A stretch of DNA of 64,000 nucleotides from CAZCVI01 sp964502145. GTDB lineage: Bacteria; Acidobacteriota; Aminicenantia; UBA2199. Of this stretch, positions 54,407 to 63,864 are shown piece after piece; the first letter of the stretch is position 1, and each line of letters starts with the position of its first letter. The stretch is taken from NCBI GenBank assembly GCA_964502145.1, contig CAZCVI010000001.1:1-64000 (forward strand). Direction: 5' to 3'. The translations under genes were made by a program, and so were the position numbers. The notes under the pieces are model-generated. The model worked only from the letters and a program-made list of their open reading frames with translations, searched no databases and was not told where the DNA came from.

Positions 54407-54520
54407 CACAATCCCTTACAACTACCTTAACAAGTTAAAAAATTACTATTTCTCGAGATCATTATTTTGTTGTAATTGAAAAAAAAGAGATTTATCTGTT
54501 ATTATTTAATCGGTGATACC

Positions 54521-54648
54521 ATGGATATAGAAACAAATAACCCTGGTTAATCGAACGATTGCTAAGAATTCAGGATGAAGTTTTGATTAATCGGCTAAAA
54601 ACCTTTTTTGAGAACGTAAATCGGAAGGACGAAGAAGTCACACAATGA
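54521..54648 (+). pseudogene. Decayed antitoxin-like ORF
   Basis: MDIETNNPG stops early, but the next frame continues as WLIERLLRIQDEVLINRLKT... and ends at 54648. A one-base change near 54541 would join them. The pattern (a short N terminus, then a WL..L.D..LI..L motif) recalls small addiction-module antitoxins. Its stop overlaps the next ATG. Confidence 0.45.
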
Positions 54649-54740
54649 GTCTCGAATCCTTTTACACCCGCATAGACGAATCTGAACGGGACGTTTTATG
54701 CGGCCACACCATCAAAAACATCTCAAAAGAAATCATTTGA
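54645..54740 (+). pseudogene. Truncated second toxin-antitoxin component
   Basis: 31 codons starting MSLESFYTRIDESERDVLCG, which looks like the N terminus of small antitoxin partners (FYxRIDEAE). The end is missing and no toxin gene follows. ATGA overlap with the preceding relic. 54741-54781 holds nothing. Confidence 0.45.
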
Positions 54741-54781
54741 ATCTGCATAATCTGTGGTTTTTTTTTGCCCTATAACACCGA

Positions 54782-56752
54782 TTAATCTTCAACAATCGCG
54801 GCGGTTTTGCGCAATTGTGCTTCCGCATCAATCACATCACGGTTGATGAGATAGATGGCTTTTTCAATTTTGGTTTTCACATTGTCAGAAGCCGGGGTGT
54901 CCAAGATTTCGCGCAATACCTGGATACTCATGCGATAATAACGGATTAACTCGCCCTCATCAATATGCAAACGATCGATGATGTTTTGGAAAGGTTCCTG
55001 TTTCATCCACTCTAACACGGAAGCAGAAAGGTCATAACAAAAAGGTTTGCTTAAATAATTCAAGCCCATTTTTTGTTCGTAGCGATGAATCCCTTTTATA
55101 GCCTCGTTGGTAATGGTTTCCAAGGCTTTGATTTCCTGGGGTAGGGGAGGCAACTTGAGATTCGGGCGGGGACTGAACACGGCAGCCAAGGCCATGACTC
55201 CCAATTGATTCAAGGAAAGGTCTTCCAAAACACCATAACCGAACAATTCGGCAAGGGGTAACTCATTGCCATGGATTTTTTTGGCAAAATGGCCTTTTTC
55301 GGTGAGATGGTATTCATGAATATATCCCAATTGTTTTAAAATGGCCAAGCGGGCTTCCATTTGTTCTAATTGTCGCGCCCCAGAAGCGGCTTTTTCCTGA
55401 AAATAAAAGAAAGAGAGGGCATGGATATCCAACAAGGCTTCGCCATAGAGTTCATAGAGGTTCAAAATAGTCGCATAAGAGGCATTAAAGCGGCTGCGGA
55501 TATCTTCGGGCGGGTTTTTGAAAATAGCCTGGAGTTCATTGTACCCAATTGACTTGGGATTGACGCGACTGTATACAAAACCCTCGGTATCAATCCCGCG
55601 CCTACCAGAACGACCAGCCATCTGGAAAAAATCCCGCACTTTTAAGGCACGGAAAAACCTGCCGTATTTCTTTTTCATTTCATCCATCACAACAGTGCGG
55701 GCGGGCATGTTCACACCGAGGGCAAAAGTCTCGGTGACAAAAATAATCTTGATCAATTTGCGGGTGAACAACTGCTCCAATATCTCTTTTAACATGGGAT
55801 GAAGTCCAGCATGGTGATAAGCAACGCCTTTTTTTACCATGGCACGCAGAATTTGGGCACGTTCATCATGGGCGATCTCAAATTCGAGGCAAAATTTATC
55901 ATAGAGGGATAATATCTCATCGCGTTCACTGGCCGAGAGATAATTCAATTGGGCGGCTTCCTCGGCTAACACCTCGCAACGCTTGCGGCCAAAAGAAAAA
56001 TAAATACAGGGCAAACGATCCTCATCGGCAAGATGCTTGATCAATGCAAAAGGACTGTCTGCTTTTCCCACGGGTTCATCTATTAATTGATTGTTTTTGA
56101 ATTTTCGCTGGCGGCGGACATTGTACCCGATAGCTCGGACTTCCTGCAACTGGTCGCAAATCTTACCACGGCATTGAAAATAAAAATGCAGGGGCACAGG
56201 ACGGTTCTCTTCTTTGATGACTTTGATGGGATACTTGTGGATTTCCCGAAGCCAAGCGGCAAACTGGTCGATATTGGGAATCGTGGCGGAAAGCCCCATA
56301 AATTTCATGTGCGTGGGCAGAAGAATTAACGATTCCTCCCAGACAGTGCCGCGTTCGAGATTATCGAGATAATGAATTTCATCGAAAATAATCCAAGAAT
56401 GGTTGGACAAATGGGATTTTGTTTCCAACACCTTGTTGCGAAATATTTCGGTGGTCATGATGAGTAGGGGAGCATGGGGTTGGATGCTGACATCGCCGGT
56501 AATAATACCGACTTTACCGGGAAAAACATGATCGAATTCGCGGAATTTCTGGTTTGAAAGTGCTTTGATGGGGGCGGTGTAAATCACCCCTTGATTGGCC
56601 AACATGCATTTGCGAATCAAATGTTCGGCAATCAATGTTTTTCCCGAACCAGTAGGCGCGGATACTAACACGGATTGCCCGTCTTCGACAGCAGCAATGG
56701 CGTCTTTCTGGAACTTGTCCAGCGTAATTAATTGTGGGTCAGATACCGACAT
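54782..56752 (-). CDS. Ski2/Mtr4-like DExH helicase
   Basis: 656 residues. Q-like LDKFQKDAI, Walker A SAPTGSGKT, Ia TAPIKALSNQKFREF, DEIHYL (DEIH), SAT, then TETFALGVNMPARTVV and QMAGRSGRRG. The C-terminal helices resemble the DSHCT region. It would unwind RNA 3'-5'. Ski2-type helicases are less common in bacteria than DEAD-box proteins. It lies 16 bases after rlmN, in the same operon, and both act on RNA. Confidence 0.88.
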   Translation of the reverse strand: MSVSDPQLITLDKFQKDAIAAVEDGQSVLVSAPTGSGKTLIAEHLIRKCMLANQGVIYTAPIKALSNQKFREFDHVFPGKVGIITGDVSIQPHAPLLIMTTEIFRNKVLETKSHLSNHSWIIFDEIHYLDNLERGTVWEESLILLPTHMKFMGLSATIPNIDQFAAWLREIHKYPIKVIKEENRPVPLHFYFQCRGKICDQLQEVRAIGYNVRRQRKFKNNQLIDEPVGKADSPFALIKHLADEDRLPCIYFSFGRKRCEVLAEEAAQLNYLSASERDEILSLYDKFCLEFEIAHDERAQILRAMVKKGVAYHHAGLHPMLKEILEQLFTRKLIKIIFVTETFALGVNMPARTVVMDEMKKKYGRFFRALKVRDFFQMAGRSGRRGIDTEGFVYSRVNPKSIGYNELQAIFKNPPEDIRSRFNASYATILNLYELYGEALLDIHALSFFYFQEKAASGARQLEQMEARLAILKQLGYIHEYHLTEKGHFAKKIHGNELPLAELFGYGVLEDLSLNQLGVMALAAVFSPRPNLKLPPLPQEIKALETITNEAIKGIHRYEQKMGLNYLSKPFCYDLSASVLEWMKQEPFQNIIDRLHIDEGELIRYYRMSIQVLREILDTPASDNVKTKIEKAIYLINRDVIDAEAQLRKTAAIVED

Positions 56753-56768
56753 TCTATTTTATTGTCTC

Positions 56769-57857
56769 CTATCTTATATCTTGAATTTCTTTTTCATTTT
56801 TTAATGGATAACTCTCTGGTTCGGGCACGGGAAGTAGTATTAATGCCTGGGCAGCCAATTGCCCGCACGCGGATTTGATATCCCTGCCCTTGGACCAACG
56901 CACCACAACGGTATAACCGCGAGAATACAAATACTGGCTGAAACTATCCACGGTTTTGGTGTCCGGGGTTTTATAGGGCAAACCATTGTTCTCATTGTAC
57001 GGAATGAGATTAATTTTGCAAGCGATGCCTTTGAGTAGCACGCTTAATTTTGCAGCGTGTTCAAGGGAGTCGTTCACGCCTTTAAGCAAAACGTATTCAA
57101 AGGTGATACGATGTTTGCGGGAAACACTCCTGAAATGATTGAGTAAGCTTGCCAATGATTCCTTGTGGGTGATGGGCATGAGCTGTTGACGGGTGGTTGT
57201 ATCCGGAGCATTCAGGGAAAAACTGATTTTAATGTTGGGAAAATCGAACTCAAACTGCTGCAACCTTTTTAAAATACCGGCAGTAGAAAGGGTGATATGA
57301 CGGGGTGAAATACAAATGCCTTTTTCTGCGGTGATGATGTGCAACGCTTGGCTCAGATTCTCATAATTGAGCAATGGTTCGCCCATGCCCATAAAAACCA
57401 GGTTTATTTTACCCGTGTAGGTCTGTAAGTTCTTTTTGAGCAAGAGTATCTGGCAAAGAATCTCCCCGGCACTCAGATTGCGTTTGAAGCCAAGCTTGCC
57501 AGTAGCGCAAAACTTACAACCCAGGGCACATCCGACCTGGGTGGATAGACAAAAAGTATAATGATCGCGTTCTTTGATTGAGACTGCCTCGATTTTTTCC
57601 TTGTCGTGGAGTTCGAGCAGGAGTTTTTGTGTGCCTTGGTCATCGGATTTAATGTCTAGGATAGTATTGTGTCCAGTATTGTATTGATAGGCCAGGGCCA
57701 GGCGGTTTTCTTTGCTGATATTGCTCCACTGCTCCATATCCTGAATATTCTTAAGATACAACCACTGGAAAACCTGATCTACGACAAATTTTTTAAGACC
57801 AGCAGCGGTGACTTCGGTTATCAACTGTTCATGGGATAAATCATAAATCCATTTCAT
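56769..57857 (-). CDS. rlmN: 23S rRNA (adenine2503-C2)-methyltransferase
   Basis: 362 residues, full length. Radical SAM motif CALGCKFCATG, the RlmN segments NLVFMGMGEPLLNYENL and ISFSLNAPD, and the catalytic Cys near the end (DIKSACGQLAAQ). It also modifies tRNA A37 in known bacteria. It precedes the Ski2-like helicase gene. Confidence 0.95.
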   Translation of the reverse strand: MKWIYDLSHEQLITEVTAAGLKKFVVDQVFQWLYLKNIQDMEQWSNISKENRLALAYQYNTGHNTILDIKSDDQGTQKLLLELHDKEKIEAVSIKERDHYTFCLSTQVGCALGCKFCATGKLGFKRNLSAGEILCQILLLKKNLQTYTGKINLVFMGMGEPLLNYENLSQALHIITAEKGICISPRHITLSTAGILKRLQQFEFDFPNIKISFSLNAPDTTTRQQLMPITHKESLASLLNHFRSVSRKHRITFEYVLLKGVNDSLEHAAKLSVLLKGIACKINLIPYNENNGLPYKTPDTKTVDSFSQYLYSRGYTVVVRWSKGRDIKSACGQLAAQALILLPVPEPESYPLKNEKEIQDIR

Positions 57858-58026
57858 AGGTTATGCTTCTGCTATTATAATAATTACGTTCATTGTTGTT
57901 ATTGTTTAAACAGGATATTATACCACTTTCAAAAAGATTTGCAAAAAGTAGCGTGATAATCTGGTGATTTTCTGGCACTACTGGCACTGGGGATGGTTGA
58001 ATCTTTAAAAGCCGGGGTGAATGTTG

Positions 58027-58248
58027 TGGGAGTTATGGGATTGATGGGAATGATGGGAAGTATGGGAGTTATGGGAGTTATGGGAATGATGGGAAGTATG
58101 GGAGTTATGGGAAAATGCAATCGCTTTTTTGTTTACTAGGGCTTTGAGAGAGTGATGATGGATTTAGCATTTCCCAAATCATTCCCATCATTCGCATAAT
58201 TCCCATCATTCCCATCATTCCCATAACTCCCATAACTCCCATCATCCC
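58027..58248. repeat. Large TGGGAANTA inverted array without conserved ends
   Basis: A left arm of nine to ten units (58027-58111), a 59-base loop, and a right arm of about nine complementary units (58171-58248). The arms could form a stem of about 80 bp. There is no CTGGATTCACC end, only GGTGAAT at 58015. It lies in the divergent gap upstream of the 58291 promoter. The rest of 57858-58290 is empty. Confidence 0.8.
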
Positions 58249-58290
58249 CCCGATTTAACAGCAGCCCAGTGAATTCAATAAACGAAAGGG

Positions 58291-58319
58291 TTGAATTATC
58301 TTCGCAACTGCTGTACAAT
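58291..58319 (+). promoter_or_regulatory. Promoter upstream of the M20 relic and SpoIIE-type gene
   Basis: TTGAAT (58291-58296), 17-bp spacer, TACAAT (58314-58319). Confidence 0.6.
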
Positions 58320-58357
58320 ACAATCCTTAGAGCTGCAAAATACAGCTAGGAGAACCA

Positions 58358-58540
58358 GTGACCATTGGCGAGGATTTTGCCTTTTATTCGCACTGTTTAC
58401 CCGCGCTTTTTATCTTTTTGGGCGCCGGGGAAAACAGGAACCTGCACACGTCGACCTTTTCGATAGCGGAAGAGAGTTTTAAATACGGGCCTTTACTGCT
58501 ATCCGCTACGGCCTTGGAATACCTGGGAAACAACCAATGA
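58358..58540 (+). pseudogene. C-terminal remnant of an M20 metallopeptidase/amidohydrolase
   Basis: 60 codons reading IGEDFAFYSHCLPALFIFLG, then LHTSTFSIAEESFKYGPLLL and ALEYL. This matches the end of M20 aminoacylases (GxEDFxxY...LHxxxF...). The first 330 or so residues are missing. AGGAG lies 6 bases before its GTG, so a fragment may still be translated. It is followed 30 bases later by the SpoIIE-type gene. Confidence 0.75.
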
Positions 58541-58570
58541 AACGGACACATTGGAAATGGAGAGAAAAAA

Positions 58571-59485
58571 GTGCTTCTTAAAAACGGTAGAAAAATTTCT
58601 TTTTTTAAAGATGAGTTACGGAATTTCCAGGATATTGCCGCCCAAATCAAACCTTCTTCTGGTGAGATACCCACCATCAAGGGCTTTGACATTTACGGCG
58701 AAGTGCTCCCTTTTAACGGACTGGTCGGTGGCGATCACATCGTGTACGTGGATTTTAATAAACGCTATGACCTGAACCATCGGATCCAAGACGCCAAACA
58801 ACAGAACCGCTGGGATATTGTGGAGAAATTGGAACTGAATAAAAATAGAGCGGGGATATTATTGGCCGATGTTTCCGGTCACCATATTACCGATGGGTTA
58901 CTCGGCGCCATGTTACACCAAGCTTTTTTGACTGGCGTGCAATATGAATTATTATATCAGGGTGAAGTGACCTTGAATTTATTTGAAATTCTTAACACCC
59001 GCTTTTTTAATTCTTCCAGCTTCTCCAAGTTCATTACTTTAATTTACGGGGAAATCCAGGAGAATGGGAACTTTACCTTTGTCAATGCCGGGCATCCGCC
59101 ACCAGTTGTATTTTCCCATAAATATGATCGTCTTGTGGACGTCAGTGTTGACCGTGTGCGTCATTTCCCCCCTATTGGGACACTCCCTTCCAGCGAGGAC
59201 ATCGACAGCCGATTGAATATTACCCGTTTGGGGTATAAAAAAAAATACACGGTGAATCAAATCAACCTGATGGGCAATGGTGATATCCTTTTATTATATA
59301 CCGATGGGTTGACTGATCAATGCAAAGATGAAAACCACCATTATTTCCCGCTGGAATTGGAAAAAACACTCAAAGAGATGAAAAGCAGGCCCGCCCGCGA
59401 CATTTTCGCCCGGATCAAAGCGGACCTGCTCCATTTTGGGAAACCACTGGACGATATCAGTTGTGTGATCATTAAAAAATTATAG
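58571..59485 (+). CDS. SpoIIE-family PP2C phosphatase
   Basis: 304 residues. Motifs of RsbU/SpoIIE phosphatases: LVGGDHIVYV, GILLADVSGHHITDGLLGAML (metal Asp), FTFVNAGHPPPVVF, LLLYTDGLTDQ and LDDISCVII (last metal Asp). There is no N-terminal sensor domain. It would dephosphorylate an anti-anti-sigma factor; none is nearby. GTG start with GGAGAG upstream. Convergent with the exporter operon, 5 bases apart. Confidence 0.88.
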   Translation: MLLKNGRKISFFKDELRNFQDIAAQIKPSSGEIPTIKGFDIYGEVLPFNGLVGGDHIVYVDFNKRYDLNHRIQDAKQQNRWDIVEKLELNKNRAGILLADVSGHHITDGLLGAMLHQAFLTGVQYELLYQGEVTLNLFEILNTRFFNSSSFSKFITLIYGEIQENGNFTFVNAGHPPPVVFSHKYDRLVDVSVDRVRHFPPIGTLPSSEDIDSRLNITRLGYKKKYTVNQINLMGNGDILLLYTDGLTDQCKDENHHYFPLELEKTLKEMKSRPARDIFARIKADLLHFGKPLDDISCVIIKKL

Positions 59486-59490
59486 CTGTT

Positions 59491-60162
59491 TTATTCGGGG
59501 GTATCGGCAATAAGTCCATCAAAAATACGGACAGTGCGCTGGGAATAGGAGGCGATGTGGTTATCGTGGGTAACCATCAGAATCGTCCGTCCTCCTTCCC
59601 ACAGGCGTGTGAATAATTTCATGATCTCCTCGCCGCTCTGCGAATCCAGATTGCCCGTGGGTTCATCCGCCAACAAGATAGGTGGGTCCATAGCCAGTGC
59701 CCGGGCAATCGCCACCCGTTGTTGTTGTCCACCCGAAAGTTCCGTGGGCCGATGTTTCCGCCATTCATAGAGTCCTACCATGTTTAATAGTTCTCCTACC
59801 CGTTCCTTCCTGGCCGCTGCTTTTTTACCATTGTATAACATGGGCAATTCGACGTTTTCAAATGCCGTGGCATAGGGCAGCAGATTAAAGCTCTGGAAGA
59901 TAAAGCCTATTTTCCGGTTGCGAATCGTGGACAATTGATCAAAAGATAATCCTGAAACATCCTCGGAATCAAGATAATAGGAACCACTGGACGCGGTGTC
60001 CAAACAGCCGATGATATTCATCAACGTGGATTTTCCCGAACCTGAAGGCCCCATCAACGAGATAAATTCACCCTTGTTTACCTTTAGAAAAACACCTTTC
60101 AGAGCCTCAAACGAGACCTCCCCCGTATTATATATTTTCTTAACATTCCTGAAATCAATCAT
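59491..60162 (-). CDS. ABC exporter ATPase (MacB/LolD type)
   Basis: 223 residues. Walker A GPSGSGKST, LSGGQQQRVAIARAL signature, Walker B ILLADEPTGNLDS, H-loop VTHD. Typical of the LolD/MacB group that drives mechanotransmission rather than substrate translocation. ATG 60162 with AAAGAGGCA upstream is preferred to 60189. Last gene of the operon macA-like, permease, permease, ATPase; separate permease and ATPase genes differ from the fused MacB. Confidence 0.93.
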   Translation of the reverse strand: MIDFRNVKKIYNTGEVSFEALKGVFLKVNKGEFISLMGPSGSGKSTLMNIIGCLDTASSGSYYLDSEDVSGLSFDQLSTIRNRKIGFIFQSFNLLPYATAFENVELPMLYNGKKAAARKERVGELLNMVGLYEWRKHRPTELSGGQQQRVAIARALAMDPPILLADEPTGNLDSQSGEEIMKLFTRLWEGGRTILMVTHDNHIASYSQRTVRIFDGLIADTPE

Positions 60163-60238
60163 GGTTGCCTCTTTACTTTGTTTATGCATTTGTTATTTCT
60201 CTTGAATGGATTCTTTTTATATTATGTGTATCGTACTA

Positions 60239-61489
60239 TTATTCATAGCGTAACGCTTCCACCGGGTTCAGCTTGCTGGCCCGTAACGCGGGGAAAATGC
60301 CAGAGCAAAAAACAAGCACGCCCATCACGGTAATAAAACTCAGCATGATGTCGGTGCTAAAGGCCGGGCGTAAAAGATAGGATTGAATATTGGTCAATCC
60401 ATAGCTGATGGGAATAGACCGCACCAAGCTAACAATATTAAAGGCAATGAGTGTGCCCCAGAAAGTGCCTTTAAGAAAAATAAACAGCGCTTCCAGCAGA
60501 AATTGCAGGACAATGTCGCGTCGTTTTGCACCCAACGCCATTTTAACCCCGATTTCGCGGGTTCTTTCCTTGACAATCGCGTACATCAGGTTGGTCACAC
60601 CCACGGCTGCGATCAGCAACGTCAAACCGCCAATAATACCCAGAAAAATCTCTATGCCCTTGAATATTTTTGTGGCAATCTTCGTGTTTTCAATCGTATT
60701 CCAGACATTGGTCGCGTATTCATCTGTTGCATCAAAGCGGTATTTTTTACCCAGGATATGTTTCACCCTGTTTTCCACTGGTAGCGAGAGGTCGCGACTC
60801 ACCGGTTGAATATGAATCCGGTCCACGTGCAGTTGCGAATCCACCTGCGCAAACGTGGAGAGGGGAATAAACACGTGGTCATAATCCATCCCCTGATAAT
60901 TGCCACTCTGCAACTTTTTTTTCATGATGCCCACCACCGTAAACGGCGAACGGTTGATATAAATCGTTTCCCCGATCGGGTTTTTCGTAGCAAAGAGTTC
61001 TGTGGCCAAGTTCCAGCCCACAAAGACTACCCGGCGTGAAAATTTTTCATCATCTTCATTAATAAAGCGCCCGCCTGCTTGCGCGTACATGCTGCGCATT
61101 GAGGAGAATGGAGCACTAACACCATGCAACGTGCGCAGGTTTTCCTTTCCTTTGTAGGTAATTGACGCATCGTTATAGGTTTCCGCGCAGATTTGTTTGA
61201 TTTCCGGCACCAGTCTGCGAAGCAACTCCACATCGCCCGGGTAAAAACGGATCTGGCGTCCCTTGGGAAGTCCCTGGTACTCTTTCGAGGTTCTGCCGCC
61301 ACTAAACATGATCAGATCAATACCCAGCCCGCTAAATCCAATGCGGAACTGGTTGGTCAAGCCGCGTCCAAAAGACATCATCAACAGGAGAGACAACGCG
61401 CCCCAGGCAATTGCAAATGTGATCAAGGCTGTTTTTTTCTTGCGTTTGCGAAATTCATTCAGATACAATTTTAAAATTTGAAACTTCAT
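60239..61489 (-). CDS. MacB/FtsX-type ABC permease 2
   Basis: 416 residues. One N-terminal membrane helix (ALITFAIAWGALSLLLMMSF), a large periplasmic MacB_PCD domain (VGWNLATELFATKNPIGETI), then three C-terminal helices with the FtsX signature REIGVKMALGAKRRDI. Paralogue of the gene at 61518; the two probably form a heterodimer. It is 28 bases downstream of that gene. Confidence 0.9.
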   Translation of the reverse strand: MKFQILKLYLNEFRKRKKKTALITFAIAWGALSLLLMMSFGRGLTNQFRIGFSGLGIDLIMFSGGRTSKEYQGLPKGRQIRFYPGDVELLRRLVPEIKQICAETYNDASITYKGKENLRTLHGVSAPFSSMRSMYAQAGGRFINEDDEKFSRRVVFVGWNLATELFATKNPIGETIYINRSPFTVVGIMKKKLQSGNYQGMDYDHVFIPLSTFAQVDSQLHVDRIHIQPVSRDLSLPVENRVKHILGKKYRFDATDEYATNVWNTIENTKIATKIFKGIEIFLGIIGGLTLLIAAVGVTNLMYAIVKERTREIGVKMALGAKRRDIVLQFLLEALFIFLKGTFWGTLIAFNIVSLVRSIPISYGLTNIQSYLLRPAFSTDIMLSFITVMGVLVFCSGIFPALRASKLNPVEALRYE

Positions 61490-61517
61490 GTTAACCTCTT
61501 TAGGTTTTACTGGCGTC

Positions 61518-62744
61518 TTAGCCGCGTAATGCTTGAATAGGATCGGTAGAAGCGGCTTTTCGTGCGGGCATTAAACCGGATATCGAACCAATAATCAACA
61601 ACACGATCACGGTGATCATACCCACCATATAATCAATCTTGGGAATACCCACCGCATCTTTGATCAGTTCCACGGGAATCACGGCCACTACCAGCACGGC
61701 CATTCCAAAGCCAAGCAAGCCGCCCATTAAAATAATGGTGATAGCCTCGACAAAAAATTGCAGTAAAATTTGCCTGCGTTTGGCACCCACTGCCAATTTT
61801 ATCCCGATTTCACGCACCCGTTCTTCCACCACGACCAGCATGATAGAAGCCACACCCACGCCTCCCACTAACAACGTGAACGTACCAATAACGCCGAGAA
61901 AAACAGTGAAGGCGAGAAAAAAAACATTCATGCTTCTTTCCATCTCGGTAAAATCCCAGACAGAAAGCGCGTCCATATCCAGGGGTGAAAAGCCAATCTT
62001 TTCCCCGAAGTATAAACGTAGTGCCGTGATTGTTTCCGCCGAGCGTTCCGGGATATCGGGTTGGACAATAAACAAATCGACATATTTCTGTCCGTAGAGC
62101 GAGGAAAACGTGGTATAGGGAATAAACGCGCACTCGATATCCCGTTGACCATTGTAATTACTATCCTGGGTTTTATCTTTCATCACCCCTACCACCGTGA
62201 AAGGCATACCCTCGATAAACACTTTTTTTCCGATTGCATCATCACCATGGAACAAGTTTTCCGCCAGTGTTGTGCCCAGGAAACAGACCCGTCGTTTTTG
62301 AATTTCATCCAGTTCATTGATAAAGCGGCCTTTTTGGGCAAAACAACTGCGCATTTCGGCGAATTCCGCATTCACTCCGCGAACCGTATTGTTGTATTCT
62401 TCTTTTCCATAACGTATCCGGCGGCTACGCATGAATTCCGGGGCCACACGTTTCAGTCCCGAGACTTTTTGTTTCACCAAAAGCACCTCTTCCGGTGTGA
62501 AGCGCACTTGTTTTCCCTTGGTAAATCCTTTGTAAGGTATTGTTGTTACGCCGGGAAATCCCAGGATGATCCCAGACCCCATGCCGTGAATATCTTTCTG
62601 GACATTCCGGCTGACACTGGCACCGAAGGTCAGCAGAATTACAATGGCAAAGGTTCCCCAAATCACACCCGAAAGAGTCAGGAAAGTTCGTAATGGCTGC
62701 CGGTAGAGGTCCAAGAACAAATTTCTAAAAAAAGTGATGTTCAT
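61518..62744 (-). CDS. MacB/FtsX-type ABC permease 1
   Basis: 408 residues with the same layout: an N-terminal helix (TFLTLSGVIWGTFAIVILLT), MacB_PCD (FLGTTLAENLFHGDDAIGKK), C-terminal helices with REIGIKLAVGAKRRQIL. It lies 37 bases after the MacA-like gene. Confidence 0.9.
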   Translation of the reverse strand: MNITFFRNLFLDLYRQPLRTFLTLSGVIWGTFAIVILLTFGASVSRNVQKDIHGMGSGIILGFPGVTTIPYKGFTKGKQVRFTPEEVLLVKQKVSGLKRVAPEFMRSRRIRYGKEEYNNTVRGVNAEFAEMRSCFAQKGRFINELDEIQKRRVCFLGTTLAENLFHGDDAIGKKVFIEGMPFTVVGVMKDKTQDSNYNGQRDIECAFIPYTTFSSLYGQKYVDLFIVQPDIPERSAETITALRLYFGEKIGFSPLDMDALSVWDFTEMERSMNVFFLAFTVFLGVIGTFTLLVGGVGVASIMLVVVEERVREIGIKLAVGAKRRQILLQFFVEAITIILMGGLLGFGMAVLVVAVIPVELIKDAVGIPKIDYMVGMITVIVLLIIGSISGLMPARKAASTDPIQALRG

Positions 62745-62781
62745 TGTTCGCTCCTGCTCGTTTTTTCGCTTTCTTACGTTT

Positions 62782-63864
62782 TTACATGATCTCTTTTGGT
62801 GGTCTGTCTACGATCTGTTGGCCCAATTGGACCCCTGCCGTCACCTCGATATTCAAACTGTCCGATAACCCGGTTTTAATCTCAATTTTTTCAATTGTCT
62901 CGCCTTTTTTTACTTCCACGAAGCGCTTGCCGTTTTCAAACGTGACCAATCGTTCCGGGATGACCAGCACATTTTTTTTCTCGCGGATTTTCACGTAAGC
63001 TGTTGCCGAATATCCCGCTCGCAGGATATTGCCGGTATTTTTAAGAATCAGGATCTCGATATCAAATAAAGTGGCATTGCCATCTTTCCTGGCTTTCGGG
63101 GAAATCCGTAGCAGTTTGCCGCCTGCCATTAAATCAGGGAGCGCCCCTACTTTGATTTCCACTGCCATCCCCGGCTGTATTTTGCCCACATCAATTTCAT
63201 CCACTGTGCCCTTGAATAACATCTCCCCCATGTCTGCCATTGCGCACAGGTCTGTTCCTGGCTGGAAATTGGTCAATGGCACCACTGGATCGCCCACTTC
63301 CACTTCCTGCGAAAGCACTACTCCCGTGATCGGAGACTTGATGATCGAATCGATATTCTTGCCAGCCACCTGGATACGTCCTTTTTCCAGCAGCTTGAAT
63401 TTTTCATAAGCCGTCAGGTACCTTAAATTGCTTTCGCTCAGCTTTGATTCCCCGTTTTCCATATCCGAACTGGAAAGAATGTTTTCCTTGAAAAGTGACA
63501 CCTGCCGTTCCTGATCTTTGCGTGCTTGTTTTAGCAGCACTTCCGCGATTTCCATGTTCCGTTGCGCGTCTGCGTATTCAAGTGGCGTCGGGTTGGGCGC
63601 TATTTTAAACAGCGGGTCCCCTTTTTCCACCGTATCACCTATCTTAAAATAGAGATCGCTGACCAGACCTGAAATAGCTGATTTAACTTTGATTTCTTTC
63701 TCTGGTTCAATCGTTCCCACGGCCAATGCCTTTTCTACGATATCTCCTTTTTCCACAGCTACCAACTTGTAATCCGGCCCCTTACCGTTCTTCGAACCAA
63801 AAACAAACATCAACGCGACTACCACTAATAATAAACCCAGGCCATAAAATAAAATTTTTTTCAT
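62782..63864 (-). CDS. MacA-like periplasmic adaptor
   Basis: 360 residues. An N-terminal membrane anchor (ILFYGLGLLLVVVALMFVFG), a barrel-sandwich hybrid split by a coiled coil (SAISGLVSDLYFKIGDTVEKG and SIIKSPITGVVLSQEVEVGD), then the beta-barrel and membrane-proximal parts. It links the permeases to an outer-membrane channel, which is not in view. The window ends before any TolC-like gene. GAGGTGAGCA precedes the ATG. First gene of the exporter operon; 63865-64000 holds nothing I recognise. Confidence 0.9.
   Translation of the reverse strand: MKKILFYGLGLLLVVVALMFVFGSKNGKGPDYKLVAVEKGDIVEKALAVGTIEPEKEIKVKSAISGLVSDLYFKIGDTVEKGDPLFKIAPNPTPLEYADAQRNMEIAEVLLKQARKDQERQVSLFKENILSSSDMENGESKLSESNLRYLTAYEKFKLLEKGRIQVAGKNIDSIIKSPITGVVLSQEVEVGDPVVPLTNFQPGTDLCAMADMGEMLFKGTVDEIDVGKIQPGMAVEIKVGALPDLMAGGKLLRISPKARKDGNATLFDIEILILKNTGNILRAGYSATAYVKIREKKNVLVIPERLVTFENGKRFVEVKKGETIEKIEIKTGLSDSLNIEVTAGVQLGQQIVDRPPKEIM

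Noticed and set aside
58027..58248. CRISPR array
   Set aside because: Units are 9 bp with no spacers, and the arrays are inverted. The 22-bp array likewise has no spacers, and no cas gene is present.
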